DNA of 51,923 bases, taken from Nitrospira sp. (lineage in GTDB: Bacteria > Nitrospirota > Nitrospiria > Nitrospirales > Nitrospiraceae). The stretch covers positions 1 to 51,923 of the forward strand of contig JANDJC010000017.1 of NCBI GenBank assembly GCA_024331045.1, written 5' to 3'. Below, piece by piece: positions 1 through 8,326 of this stretch. Made by a program: the position numbers and the translations under genes. Under the pieces are notes generated by a model. The model did no database searches, was not told the origin of the DNA, and saw nothing but the letters and a program-made list of their open reading frames with translations. Position 1 is the first letter of the stretch, and every line of letters starts with the position of its first letter.

Positions 1-2
1 TT

Positions 3-1505
3 TTCCTTCTATTTCTATCAAGGATGAAGAGGCGTTTTATAGCTGCGCTATTTGCCGTTGTTTCAATCATAAGCATAGGATTAGCAGAAAAAAATGTTCG
101 GATTGCTCAAAGTGCTGCGTTTTATTTGCTTCCTACGCGCGCATGGGAACTATTGGTCGGAGCTTGCCTTTCTTGCCTAGTACAAGACACTGGTACGGCT
201 AGAGTTAGGGTAGGGTGGTTGACTGAGATTGTGGGGAGCGGAGGAGTTCTCCTCATTTTAATTTCTATTTTTGCATTTGATAGACAGACGCCTTTCCCAC
301 ACTATGCTCTCCTTCCTACTTTAGGAACGTCGATGGTTCTTCTTTGTGCCACAAGAGATAATAATGTTGGGAAACTTTTGGGAAGTAGACTATTGGTCGG
401 GATCGGATTGATTAGCTATAGCGCATACTTGTGGCATCAGCCTTTGCTCGCATTTGTCAAATATGGGGCCACTGGTGAGTTGCCTGATACGCTATTGCTC
501 GTAGTTGTGGTTGTACTGTCTTTTGCACTGGCGTACTTTAGCTGGAAATACGTTGAAGTGCCATGTCGAGTCAGAGATAACTTTTCTCGCAAGGCCGTCT
601 TTCTTTGTTCTCTGGGAGGAAGTTGTTTTTTGTTAATTTTAGGGTTGCTCGGCCATTTCACCAGCGGCCATCAATGGCGGTACAGTCACCAGCAAATCGC
701 GTTTCTTGACCACTTCGATAACAGATTTCCTGATTGGAAATATGCAAAGCGTGAGAACTGGTATGCAAATTACCGGATAGAGTGTGATTTATATGACATT
801 CCCAGAGCATGGGCCGGCAATGAAACGAGATTAAAAAGAGAGATCTCTCCTCACTGCTTTACTAGAGATAAGGAAAAATGGCCTAACGCTATTCTTATAT
901 GGGGAGATAGTCATGCTCAGCAGTTCTATTTTGGGTTGAAAGAAGTTCTTCCTTCCACGTGGCAAATACTGCAAATTGCGAGTTCCGGATGCAAACCCAG
1001 CCTTTTATTCGACGCGGAAAGTACAGACTATTGTGATAATTCCAATCAGCTCGCGATCCAAACCATCATGGAAGCGAAGCCAGAAGTGGTTCTTGTCGGT
1101 CAAGAAAAAAGTCATAATGCAGCTGTAATGAATCAAATCGCTGATGCATTGATAGGACATGGGGTAAAGAAGGTGATATTTGTGGGGCCAAGTCCTCATT
1201 GGAGAGAGGGGGGGCTGCCGGTCATTGTGGCATTTCGATTATGGAATAACATTCCTCTTTATACAAAAGTTGGTTTAGATCAAAAGATATTGATTCAAGA
1301 TAAAACTATTAAGGAGCAGTTCATCAACACCAGTAATGTGAAATACATAAGTCTGGTCGACTACTTTTGCGGTCCGGATGGCTGCCGCGTGTATTTGGGA
1401 AGCGATGTTCGAGAAGGAATTACGAGTTATGATTATGGCCATTTAACACCAGTAGCATCTTTGTCTTTTGCACGTGATGTGCTTAAGAGCGAGATCCTTA
1501 TGTAA
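3..1505 (+). CDS. Acyltransferase-3/SGNH fusion protein, 5' end outside the window
   Basis: This is the C-terminal three quarters of an OafA/YrhL-type O-acyltransferase that transfers acyl groups to surface sugars. The frame is open to the window edge: seven codons precede the first ATG at position 24 and read into it, so that ATG is probably internal. The visible part begins in the membrane domain with the family-typical stretch SAAFYLLPTRAWELLVGA, then several transmembrane helices up to about residue 215. A periplasmic SGNH domain follows, with the nucleophile motif GDSHA near residue 296 and the Asp-x-x-His pair in YDYGHLTP near the end. Full-length relatives are usually about 640-680 residues, so roughly 150-180 are missing upstream. 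It fits with the SGNH and carbamoyltransferase genes downstream as a polysaccharide-decorating enzyme. Codon use is AT-richer than in the next genes, which may mean a different history. Confidence 0.85.
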   Translation, partial: FLLFLSRMKRRFIAALFAVVSIISIGLAEKNVRIAQSAAFYLLPTRAWELLVGACLSCLVQDTGTARVRVGWLTEIVGSGGVLLILISIFAFDRQTPFPHYALLPTLGTSMVLLCATRDNNVGKLLGSRLLVGIGLISYSAYLWHQPLLAFVKYGATGELPDTLLLVVVVVLSFALAYFSWKYVEVPCRVRDNFSRKAVFLCSLGGSCFLLILGLLGHFTSGHQWRYSHQQIAFLDHFDNRFPDWKYAKRENWYANYRIECDLYDIPRAWAGNETRLKREISPHCFTRDKEKWPNAILIWGDSHAQQFYFGLKEVLPSTWQILQIASSGCKPSLLFDAESTDYCDNSNQLAIQTIMEAKPEVVLVGQEKSHNAAVMNQIADALIGHGVKKVIFVGPSPHWREGGLPVIVAFRLWNNIPLYTKVGLDQKILIQDKTIKEQFINTSNVKYISLVDYFCGPDGCRVYLGSDVREGITSYDYGHLTPVASLSFARDVLKSEILM

Positions 1506-1576
1506 GTTCTCTCGCCAAGTCGATGCTCCCAAGGAGAACTTTCTGGCACAATAGCCATCTTAGCCAGAGTGTTCTC

Positions 1577-1990
1577 ATGCACCAGTCGAAGTTCACCCCA
1601 CGCAGATTGTGAGGATTCTGAAAGAGGCCGATGCCAGCTGCCCCGTCAACGATGTCTGGCGGCAGGACGGCACTAGCCCTGCCACGCACGACAAACAAAA
1701 AACCAAGCATAGCGGATTGGCGGTTTCGTATGTGAAGTGCCTCGGGAGTTCGAGCACAACCGGTTCAAAAGCATGTACGCCGACCTCTCGTGGCGAATGC
1801 GGCCGTTAAGGGCATCATCGCAAACACCTCTAAGACATACTGAACAGTGGGAGGTCGTGATGTATCTCGTGATCATGCGAGGTCTCTGGTTCAGCGGCTT
1901 ACCGTGCGGTCAGATGTGAAGCGGTTTCCACTACTACAAGATGGTTGCTCGATGGGAAGCCCTCTAACCACACGTGATCGGGTGAGTGTA
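1577..1990 (+). pseudogene. Decayed IS3-family transposase (OrfA plus start of OrfB)
   Basis: Peptide pieces in shifting frames match the IS3-type OrfA helix-turn-helix protein: SKFTPRR, then RILKEADASCPVNDVWRQDG, then MYADLSW with a following leucine-zipper-like piece. A further piece, EVVMYLVIMRGL, resembles the beginning of an IS3 OrfB. Stops and frameshifts break every frame, so nothing functional is encoded. The relic sits in the 744-bp gap between the acyltransferase and the carbamoyltransferase. I see no intact terminal repeats. The remaining gap up to 2249 holds no gene; a weak sigma-70-like pair (TTGTGT, 16 bp, TACAGT) lies at 2143-2170 ahead of the carbamoyltransferase. Confidence 0.65.
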
Positions 1991-2249
1991 TTGTCGGTTC
2001 AGCTTGAACCTGGCCGCCTGTTGATTTCCTGAGAGATACGCTCTAGAGCGAGAGGCGATTCCGGACTCTCAATTGGCTTGATAAAGGGGTACGAGAAGGC
2101 TTGACCATAGAAGTTGATGTCTCTTTTACTTTGCGCGTGAACTTGTGTAAGAACAAACATGTGTTACAGTTGTGAACCGTAACCTACTTGAAAATCAGAA
2201 AATTACGGCATTACCGAACTGGTTTAGGAAACGATGAGGAGCATGAATC

Positions 2250-4106
2250 ATGGAATCTCATAAATACATTCTCGGCCTCTCGGCCTATTACCACGATAGT
2301 GCTGCCTGTTTGGTGCGGGATGGTGAGATCGTCGCGGCTGCGCAGGAAGAGCGGTTTACGCGAAAGAAACACGATCCAGGGTTTCCACATAAAGCACTGG
2401 ACTATTGCTTGAGAGAGGCCGGGATCACGTTGCGTCAGGTGCGGGCGGTGACGTTTTATGACAAGCCGCTCGTGAAATTCGAGCGGCTGCTGGAGACCTA
2501 TTTGGCCTTTGCTCCCAGAGGGATTCAGTCGTTTCTTTCGTCGATGCCCGTGTGGCTCAAAGAGAAGCTGTTTCTCAAGAGTTTGTTGCAAAAGGAGTTG
2601 CTGGTTCATGAAGAGGGTTTGGCGAAGGCCGAGCTTCCTCCGTTGCTCTTCTCCGAGCATCATGAATCGCACGCGGCCTCGGCGTTCTTTCCGTCGCCCT
2701 TTGAGAAAGCAGTGGTTTTGTGTATGGACGGTGTGGGGGAATGGGCGACGACGTCGGCCTGGCTGGGTGAAGGCAATCGTTTGACTCCTTTGTGGGAGAT
2801 CCCCTTTCCACACTCGCTCGGTCTGCTCTATTCGGCCTTTACGTATTACACGGGCTTTAAGGTGAACTCCGGTGAGTATAAGGTGATGGGGCTGGCGCCG
2901 TATGGGGAGCCCAAGTACGTCAAGGCGATTTACGACCATTTGATGGATCTGAAGCCGGACGGGACCTTCCGGATGAACATGCAGTATTTCGACTACTGCA
3001 CGGGACTTACGATGACTAATCAAAAGTTCGATGACATCTTCGGCGGTCCGCCGCGAAAACCTGAGAGTCAGTTGACGCAGCGGGAAATGGATTTGGCTCG
3101 CTCCATTCAAGAAGTCACCGAGGAGGTGATGTTGCGGTTGTCTCGCACCCTTCATCGGGAGACAGGCGTAGACAATTTGTGTCTGGCCGGCGGGGTGGCG
3201 CTCAACTGCGTCGGCAACGGCCGCATCTTGCGAGAAGGACCTTTCAAAGGGCTCTGGATTCAACCTGCCGCTGGCGATGCCGGTGGGGCGGTTGGTGCGG
3301 CACTGACGACCTGGTATCAATTTGAAGGCAAACCTCGGATCAGTGATGGGAAGACGGACAAGATGCACGGCAGTTATCTGGGACCTCGATTTACCAATGA
3401 GGAAATCGAGCGATATCTTCAAAAAGAGGGGATTCCCTATCGACGTTTTGATGATGACGTGCTGATGGAAGCCGTCGCGCGGGAATTGGCGGCGGGAAAG
3501 GTGGTCGGCTGGTTTCAGGGACGGATGGAATTTGGGCCTCGGGCATTGGGCGGGCGGAGCATCCTAGGGGATGCCAGGAACCCAACCATGCAATCCGTTA
3601 TGAACCTGAAAATAAAATATCGTGAGTCGTTCAGGCCCTTTGCGCCATCAGTTTTGCGGGAGCGAGTTTCGGATTACTTTGAGATGAACACTGATAGCCC
3701 CTACATGTTACTAGTGGCTCCGGTGAAAGAACAGCGGCGGCTCCCCAAGTCGGCCGCACATGGCGACTTGTGGGGGATCGACCTGCTCAATGTGCCGCGG
3801 TCTGATATTCCGGCGGTGACTCATCTAGATTATTCGGCGCGGATTCAAACCGTGCACGTGGATACCAATCCTCGGTACTATGCGTTGCTCACCGCATTTG
3901 AAAAACTTACTGGTTGCGCCGTGCTCGTGAATACCTCGTTCAATGTGCGAGGTGAGCCCATTGTTGGTTCCCCACAAGATGCCTATCGCTGTTTTATGCG
4001 GACGGAGATGGACCTCTTGGTACTGGAAAACTGCGTATTGGTGAAGTCGGAGCAGAAACCGTTGGAAAAAGATACGGATTGGAAAAAGGAATTTGAGCTT
4101 GATTAG
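2250..4106 (+). CDS. NodU/TobZ-family O-carbamoyltransferase
   Basis: This 618-residue protein has the two-domain layout of the NodU/CmcH/TobZ family, which uses carbamoyl phosphate and ATP to carbamoylate a hydroxyl on a sugar or natural product. The N-terminal actin-like (Kae1-like) domain begins GLSAYYHDSAACL, keeps the iron-binding histidines in SEHHESHA (about residue 133) and the nucleotide-binding loop around CMDGVGEW. The glycine-rich PAAGDAGGAVGAAL lies near 340. The C-terminal domain contains EFGPRALGGRSILGDAR (about 427-443) and VNTSFNVRGEPIV (about 560). The start at 2250 follows GATGAGGAGC. It is the first gene of an apparent operon with the SxtJ-like, DUF5989 and SGNH genes, 24 bp before the next. 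The acceptor is unknown; an exopolysaccharide sugar is the simplest inference. Confidence 0.93.
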   Translation: MESHKYILGLSAYYHDSAACLVRDGEIVAAAQEERFTRKKHDPGFPHKALDYCLREAGITLRQVRAVTFYDKPLVKFERLLETYLAFAPRGIQSFLSSMPVWLKEKLFLKSLLQKELLVHEEGLAKAELPPLLFSEHHESHAASAFFPSPFEKAVVLCMDGVGEWATTSAWLGEGNRLTPLWEIPFPHSLGLLYSAFTYYTGFKVNSGEYKVMGLAPYGEPKYVKAIYDHLMDLKPDGTFRMNMQYFDYCTGLTMTNQKFDDIFGGPPRKPESQLTQREMDLARSIQEVTEEVMLRLSRTLHRETGVDNLCLAGGVALNCVGNGRILREGPFKGLWIQPAAGDAGGAVGAALTTWYQFEGKPRISDGKTDKMHGSYLGPRFTNEEIERYLQKEGIPYRRFDDDVLMEAVARELAAGKVVGWFQGRMEFGPRALGGRSILGDARNPTMQSVMNLKIKYRESFRPFAPSVLRERVSDYFEMNTDSPYMLLVAPVKEQRRLPKSAAHGDLWGIDLLNVPRSDIPAVTHLDYSARIQTVHVDTNPRYYALLTAFEKLTGCAVLVNTSFNVRGEPIVGSPQDAYRCFMRTEMDLLVLENCVLVKSEQKPLEKDTDWKKEFELD

Positions 4107-4130
4107 AAAAAATCAAAAAGAGGGCACGGT

Positions 4131-4532
4131 ATGCACGGTATGAAGGAGAAGACAGTAGCTAAGCAGCTCAGAAGTTTTGGCCTGCTGGTGGGCGGCATTT
4201 TTGTGGCGATCGGCGCGTGGCCGGTCGTCTCGGGGCAGCCTGTTCGTGGGTGGGCATTGGGGCTTGGCGGTCTCTTGATGGGGTTGGGCGCTCTGGCGCC
4301 CAGCAGTCTGGCCCTGCCCTACAGGGGATGGATGGCGATCGGCCATGTGCTGGGGTGGGTGAATACACGGATTATCCTGGGGATTGTGTTCTACGGGCTC
4401 CTGACACCCTTAGGGTTGATTCGGCGTGCGATAGGGCATGATCCCTTGCGTATTGCCTTCGAGCCACAGCAAGACACCTATCGCGTGCCTAAACCATCCC
4501 GTCCCGCCACGCATCTTAAAAACCAATTCTAA
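4131..4532 (+). CDS. SxtJ-family small membrane protein
   Basis: A 133-residue protein with four hydrophobic segments (roughly residues 13-29, 36-56, 62-78 and 83-99) and a polar tail. It resembles the SxtJ family, whose members sit next to O-carbamoyltransferases in many bacteria and in the cyanobacterial saxitoxin cluster; their biochemical role is not known. The start at 4131 has AGAGGG seven bases upstream; a second ATG at 4140 is possible. The gene lies 24 bp after the carbamoyltransferase and 19 bp before the DUF5989 gene, so the three are very likely co-transcribed. A membrane scaffold or acceptor-delivery role for the carbamoyltransferase is inference. Confidence 0.8.
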   Translation: MHGMKEKTVAKQLRSFGLLVGGIFVAIGAWPVVSGQPVRGWALGLGGLLMGLGALAPSSLALPYRGWMAIGHVLGWVNTRIILGIVFYGLLTPLGLIRRAIGHDPLRIAFEPQQDTYRVPKPSRPATHLKNQF

Positions 4533-4551
4533 CCAAGCGGAGGACAAGCCC

Positions 4552-4704
4552 ATGGGCGAATTTTTTGCGGAATTGTGGAATTTTATGCGGGAGCGGAAAA
4601 AGTTTTGGCTGTTGCCCATCATTGTGGTGTTGCTGTTTTTAGGATCGTTGATCGTCCTGACACAGGGATCGGCTGTCGCGCCGTTTATCTATACGCTGTT
4701 CTAA
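4552..4704 (+). CDS. DUF5989 (SxtK-like) single-pass micro-protein
   Basis: A 50-residue protein that starts at the ATG at 4552, preceded by GCGGAGGACAAGCCC, a good ribosome site. Its N-terminal amphipathic part (EFFAELWNFMRERKKFW) leads into one transmembrane helix rich in Val, Leu and Ile. The pattern matches DUF5989 proteins, the SxtK-like partners found beside carbamoyltransferases. A longer upstream reading in the same frame would overlap the SxtJ-like gene and lacks a ribosome site, so I reject it. Function is unknown; the tight linkage implies a membrane subunit or adaptor of the carbamoylation machinery. Confidence 0.82.
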   Translation: MGEFFAELWNFMRERKKFWLLPIIVVLLFLGSLIVLTQGSAVAPFIYTLF

Positions 4705-4727
4705 ACGCCACTGGTTGAAATTAGAAA

Positions 4728-5780
4728 ATGGTGGAATCCGCCATGCTGAGATGGTCTGTTGCCAGGGAGTGGGCGCTGCGTTTTCTCTTGATCGTCATTT
4801 CTGTCTTGTTTGCTCTGAGCCTTGCCGAGGTGGCGGCTTGGATGTTCTTTCCGATTTCCGACGGACGTGACAACATCACCCTTGACGGCAGGCCGATTAA
4901 AGACTGGTTCGAACCGGGAAGCGTGTATCGACAGGTTTCTAACGAGTACGACGCCGTCACCACGATCACCGACAAGGGCCATCGTGTGCCTGGCACAGAT
5001 GGAAATCCGGACGTGATTTTCGTCGGAGACTCGTTTACCTATGGGTTCGGACTTCGTGACGATGAAACGTTCGTGAGTATCTATTGTCAGACACTGCGGC
5101 TTGAATGTGTGAATCTAGGCAAGCCTGGTAGTGGGACATGGCAGCAGATTGAACGGCTAAGACAATTTATCACCCAATGGAGCTGGAAGCCCAAAGAGGT
5201 CAAACTGTTTTTTTTCGGAATGAGTGGAAGTTTTTCAGCGGGCAATGATTTTGTCGATAACTATAACACGTATATGAGACAACATGGAGGTCACGTCGGT
5301 GCTGGTGAGGCTGGTGAATTTCAAAAACACACGGTGACCTTTTCTGGTGGCGTCATTGAGCAATTGATCGAACTGCAAGCGTACATCTTGGATAAGTCAA
5401 TGTTAGTTCGTCTGGCAAAATTTTACTGGGGGCCATTTCTAAAAAGCGTGGTTGTTGCTGACCCCGGAGAAGAGCGATTTGCCGTTGCCTTAATGGCAAC
5501 GAAGGAATATCTGGCTCAGTTAGACGAGTTGAGTAGACAAAAAGGTTTTGACTACACAATCTATCTCATCGTTCCGGTGCAGGATATCATCCGGGGGACA
5601 TATGGCGAAACGCTGGCAATGCTCAATCAAGTTTCTCCGAAGGCTGTTATTTCCACTGCGCATCTTTTTACCGACAGTCCTCAAAGTTATTATTACGCAT
5701 ATGATGGTCATCTTAATCCTTCTGGGAGCAGACGCGTTGCGGAATTTCTGATATCAAGGGAGCTTTCTCTTGATAAGTGA
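4728..5780 (+). CDS. SGNH/GDSL-family hydrolase, membrane-anchored
   Basis: A 350-residue protein with an N-terminal membrane anchor or signal (about residues 15-40) and an extracytoplasmic SGNH domain. Block I is VGDSFTYGFG near residue 99, block II contains NLGKPGSGTW, and the C-terminal catalytic pair is in YDGHLNPSG near 327. The usual block III Gly-x-Asn-Asp is not clean: the corresponding region reads FFFGMSGSFSAGNDF, so the oxyanion Asn is uncertain. Such proteins remove or transfer O-acyl groups on glycans (AlgX/AlgJ-like chemistry), and a GDSL protein (SxtL) occupies the same place beside sxtI-J-K. An alternative start is the ATG at 4743. The stop overlaps the GTG of the next gene, which suggests translational coupling. 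Confidence 0.85.
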   Translation: MVESAMLRWSVAREWALRFLLIVISVLFALSLAEVAAWMFFPISDGRDNITLDGRPIKDWFEPGSVYRQVSNEYDAVTTITDKGHRVPGTDGNPDVIFVGDSFTYGFGLRDDETFVSIYCQTLRLECVNLGKPGSGTWQQIERLRQFITQWSWKPKEVKLFFFGMSGSFSAGNDFVDNYNTYMRQHGGHVGAGEAGEFQKHTVTFSGGVIEQLIELQAYILDKSMLVRLAKFYWGPFLKSVVVADPGEERFAVALMATKEYLAQLDELSRQKGFDYTIYLIVPVQDIIRGTYGETLAMLNQVSPKAVISTAHLFTDSPQSYYYAYDGHLNPSGSRRVAEFLISRELSLDK

Positions 5781-6853
5781 TCGTAATGAAAAAATCCACT
5801 TCCCATAAGCTCCTCAAAGCGCTCAGGATTGCTTTCTTTCTTGTGATAGCTACGGGGGGGGCGCTCGCCTACTTTTTATATCCTCCTGAGCCGTGGAGTG
5901 TTACGTTTCCTGGTGGGAAAAAATTTGCGTTTTCAATCGTCGATGATACTGACTTGACAAAATTGGAGCGCATTAAACCTCTCTATGATCTTCTGTATCA
6001 ATATGGGTTTCGCACGACAAAGACCATTTGGGTGTTAGCGTCCAACGATCTTTCTCATTCACCAAACCATGGTGATACTTTGAGGGACTCAGCCTACCGT
6101 GACTTCATACTCGACTTACAAAATAAGGGATTTGAAATTGCGTTACATGGAGTCCGGGGGGGAAGTAGTACGCGCGAGGATATAGCAAACGGCATAGAAG
6201 AATTCAAAAGGGTATTGGGGCATTATCCAACACTGCATGTAAATCACTCCTATAACAAGGACAATCTCTATTGGGGGGCAAACAGATGGTCTTTTCCGCC
6301 GTTCCAATGGATTTATGGCATGCTTGTCGAGTACGATTTTAGAGGAGAGGATCCCACATCGCCATATTTCTGGGCAGATATAGGAAAACAGCATATTCGT
6401 TACGTCAATCAGTTTACCTATGGCGATGTTAATCTCCTGGCAATCAATCCGGTCTTGCCGTATCACTTGCCCGATAAGCCATATGTCAATTACTGGTTTC
6501 CGACTGCTGATGGGGATGGAGCAGATCGTTTCGACACATTGTTAAGCGAGGAGAATTTGAATCGGCTTGAGAAAGAGGGGGGTGTCTGTCTGGTCTATGC
6601 TCATTTAGGAGCAGGCGGATTCAATGTGGATGACAAACACCATGATGACGCAGTTGACCCAAGATTTGAAGCCCGATTAAAAGCGTTAGCATCACGCGAT
6701 GGCTGGTTTGCTCCGGCTTCGGAGATACTTGATTATTTGAGGGAGCAGCCAGGATGGAGAGGTCAAATGACTTTTAGAGAGACAGTGAGGCTTGAAATAT
6801 TGTTTTTATGGAACAGATTTCTTGTGGCTCTCTCTAGAGGGGACAGGCAGTAA
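5777..6853 (+). CDS. Polysaccharide-deacetylase-like (NodB-fold) membrane-anchored protein
   Basis: A 358-residue protein with an N-terminal transmembrane helix (about 17-35) and an extracytoplasmic domain of the glycoside hydrolase/deacetylase superfamily. The paired aspartates in FSIVDDTDL (about residue 55), the HGVRGGSS motif (about 124) and LHVNHSYN (about 154) look like the metal-binding Asp-His-His set of carbohydrate esterase family 4 relatives. A later conserved-looking motif is LVYAHLGAGG. The GTG at 5777 overlaps the preceding stop; ATG at 5786 is an equally good start. It most likely deacetylates or otherwise trims the same polysaccharide handled by the upstream operon. It is the last gene of the operon; IS debris follows directly. 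Confidence 0.72.
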   Translation: MIVMKKSTSHKLLKALRIAFFLVIATGGALAYFLYPPEPWSVTFPGGKKFAFSIVDDTDLTKLERIKPLYDLLYQYGFRTTKTIWVLASNDLSHSPNHGDTLRDSAYRDFILDLQNKGFEIALHGVRGGSSTREDIANGIEEFKRVLGHYPTLHVNHSYNKDNLYWGANRWSFPPFQWIYGMLVEYDFRGEDPTSPYFWADIGKQHIRYVNQFTYGDVNLLAINPVLPYHLPDKPYVNYWFPTADGDGADRFDTLLSEENLNRLEKEGGVCLVYAHLGAGGFNVDDKHHDDAVDPRFEARLKALASRDGWFAPASEILDYLREQPGWRGQMTFRETVRLEILFLWNRFLVALSRGDRQ

Positions 6854-6959
6854 AGGTAAAGAAGAACCTCGCCTGTAAAGGCTGGATCCTTCCTGATTCT
6901 TCATTGCAGATAAGGAGTAATCTTCCCCCAATTTGCTATACACCAGGCGGCGTCATCCC

Positions 6960-7019
6960 CCCTCTTTAGAGAAGCAGATTATTAGAGTCTTGCGGGAGGT
7001 GGAAGCAGGAATAACCGTC
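6960..7019 (+). mobile_element. Fragment of IS3-family OrfA
   Basis: The plus strand here reads KQIIRVLREVEAGITVK, the classic first helix of an IS3-type OrfA. It ends abruptly where the opposite-strand OrfB relic begins. Nothing else of OrfA survives, so this is only a junction fragment. The opposed orientation of the two pieces implies an inversion or two separate insertions with deletion between them. Confidence 0.65.
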
Positions 7020-7530
7020 AAACCGTAAGCTCCCCGGTTAACGAGACACGATCAAAGGTGAACTGTTGGCTTTCAACCGGGCCTGGTCCGTCGCTGGTAG
7101 GAAGGTCGGCCAACGCGTCATAGGGCCGCTCTTCGTTGTCACGCTGTAGCCGGTCTGCATCGATCTGCTGCACCTGCTCCCGCGACCTAAACATAGAGGT
7201 GAGATGGAATCGTTCGATAAATGCATTCTGATCCGGCTTGCCAGGCTGGAGGTACCGCAGTTCGATCCTGAATCTGCACACAAGGTCATAACGCCTCCGC
7301 GATGAGTTCGGAGCCATTATTAAGCCGAATGGCTTGCGGTCGTCCACGCCAGGCCTCCACCTGTTCCAAGACACGAAAGCCATGCTCAGCCGGCAGCGAT
7401 GTATCAATCTCGATCGCGAGGTTTTCTCGAATGCCTTTATTAAGAATGTTCAAGGTGCGAAATCGTCGCCTTCCATAGAAGGGGTCACTCATGAAATCCA
7501 CGGCCCAGGCTGCATTTGGACTACGGGAGC
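7018..7530 (-). pseudogene. Decayed IS3-family OrfB transposase
   Basis: Reading the minus strand gives AWAVDFMSDPFYGRRRFRTL, then EIDTSLPAE and the DDE-region piece AIRLNNGSELIAEAL. After a frameshift near 7286 it continues IELRYLQPGKPDQNAFIERF and NEERPYDALADLP. These are hallmark stretches of the IS3-family integrase core, where the normal LDNGPE has become LNNGSE, losing the catalytic Asp. The upstream third of OrfB is missing. The element is dead. It abuts and probably removed the 5' part of the FkbM gene. Confidence 0.85.
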
Positions 7531-7569
7531 ACGGTCAGCGGCTGACGTAGGCGAACCGACAGCGAGAGG

Positions 7570-7938
7570 ATGGCCGTTGAGCAAGATTGGGATTCGGGCA
7601 AGTCGCACCTCTGTTTGGACAATACAGCCGATGCTCGATTCGTTTCCGTTACGACGTTGGACGAATTCGCGGATCAGAAAAAGCTTGCCCGCGTCGATTT
7701 CATTAAGATCGACGCAGAGGGAAGTGATTTTGAGGTCTTAAAAGGAAGCCGCCGCACGATCGAGAAGTTTCGTCCAAAAATTTTGATCGAGGTAAATCAC
7801 CTCTCTCGTTTTGGCGGATCGATTTCAGATGTACGGCGATTTTTTGAAGATTGCCGTTATGAAGTGACTGACGTGAAGGGCAACTATTCGCTCGATTTGC
7901 TGGGTGCTCCGATGCCCTTGGAAACTGTTTCATCTTAA
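7570..7938 (+). pseudogene. FkbM-family methyltransferase, C-terminal remnant
   Basis: The 122 residues contain VDFIKIDAEGSDFEVLKGS, the signature of FkbM-type SAM-dependent O-methyltransferases, followed by a typical PKILIEVNH stretch and C-terminal tail. Family members are normally about 230-300 residues, so the SAM-binding N-terminal half is missing. The truncation point coincides with the IS3 relic, which points to an insertion-deletion. The apparent ATG at 7570 has no obvious ribosome site. These enzymes methylate sugars in surface polysaccharides, consistent with the neighbourhood. Probably non-functional. Confidence 0.78.
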
Positions 7939-8326
7939 GATGATGCGGTGTATGACGAGATGACAGAGCGTTGATGATTTCATTGCTTGCGAGCCAACCA
8001 GAGTCGATCACGATAGGGGTTTGCGACGACGCTCTTCAAGAACTACATTCTTCGAGAGATATCAATCGGCTGTTCATTCGAGCGACCGCTCCTGCGCCCG
8101 TCGCTTTTGAACGCGCGTCACTTCAAATGCTCCACTCCACCGTCCGTGGACTCACACTCGTTATCTGAGGCGAACCGTGGTCTTCGTGTCGTGAAGGTCA
8201 TTGGTCGGACAATAGCGGACCCTTTGCAATGTCTATCGTGCCCATGCGGGCGAACATTGACCGTGACCGTGGCATCTCGCTCTCAGGCATGGTTAAGGCA
8301 AGACCTGATCTTGGATAACCGAGCAC
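7939..8326 (+). other. Intergenic stretch without a recognisable gene
   Basis: These 388 bases contain only short frames with no family resemblance that I can name. The context, between a truncated methyltransferase and an SGNH gene, suggests further decayed sequence. I see no strong promoter or terminator here. Confidence 0.5.

Noticed and set aside
2211..3422. 403-codon open frame on the minus strand
   Set aside because: It is antisense to the carbamoyltransferase, which has clear family motifs; the antisense product is Arg/His-rich without motifs, typical of a shadow frame.
2250..5780. Saxitoxin-type toxin biosynthesis
   Set aside because: Only the carbamoylation sub-cassette resembles the sxt cluster; no polyketide synthase, amidinotransferase or tailoring oxygenase genes are present.
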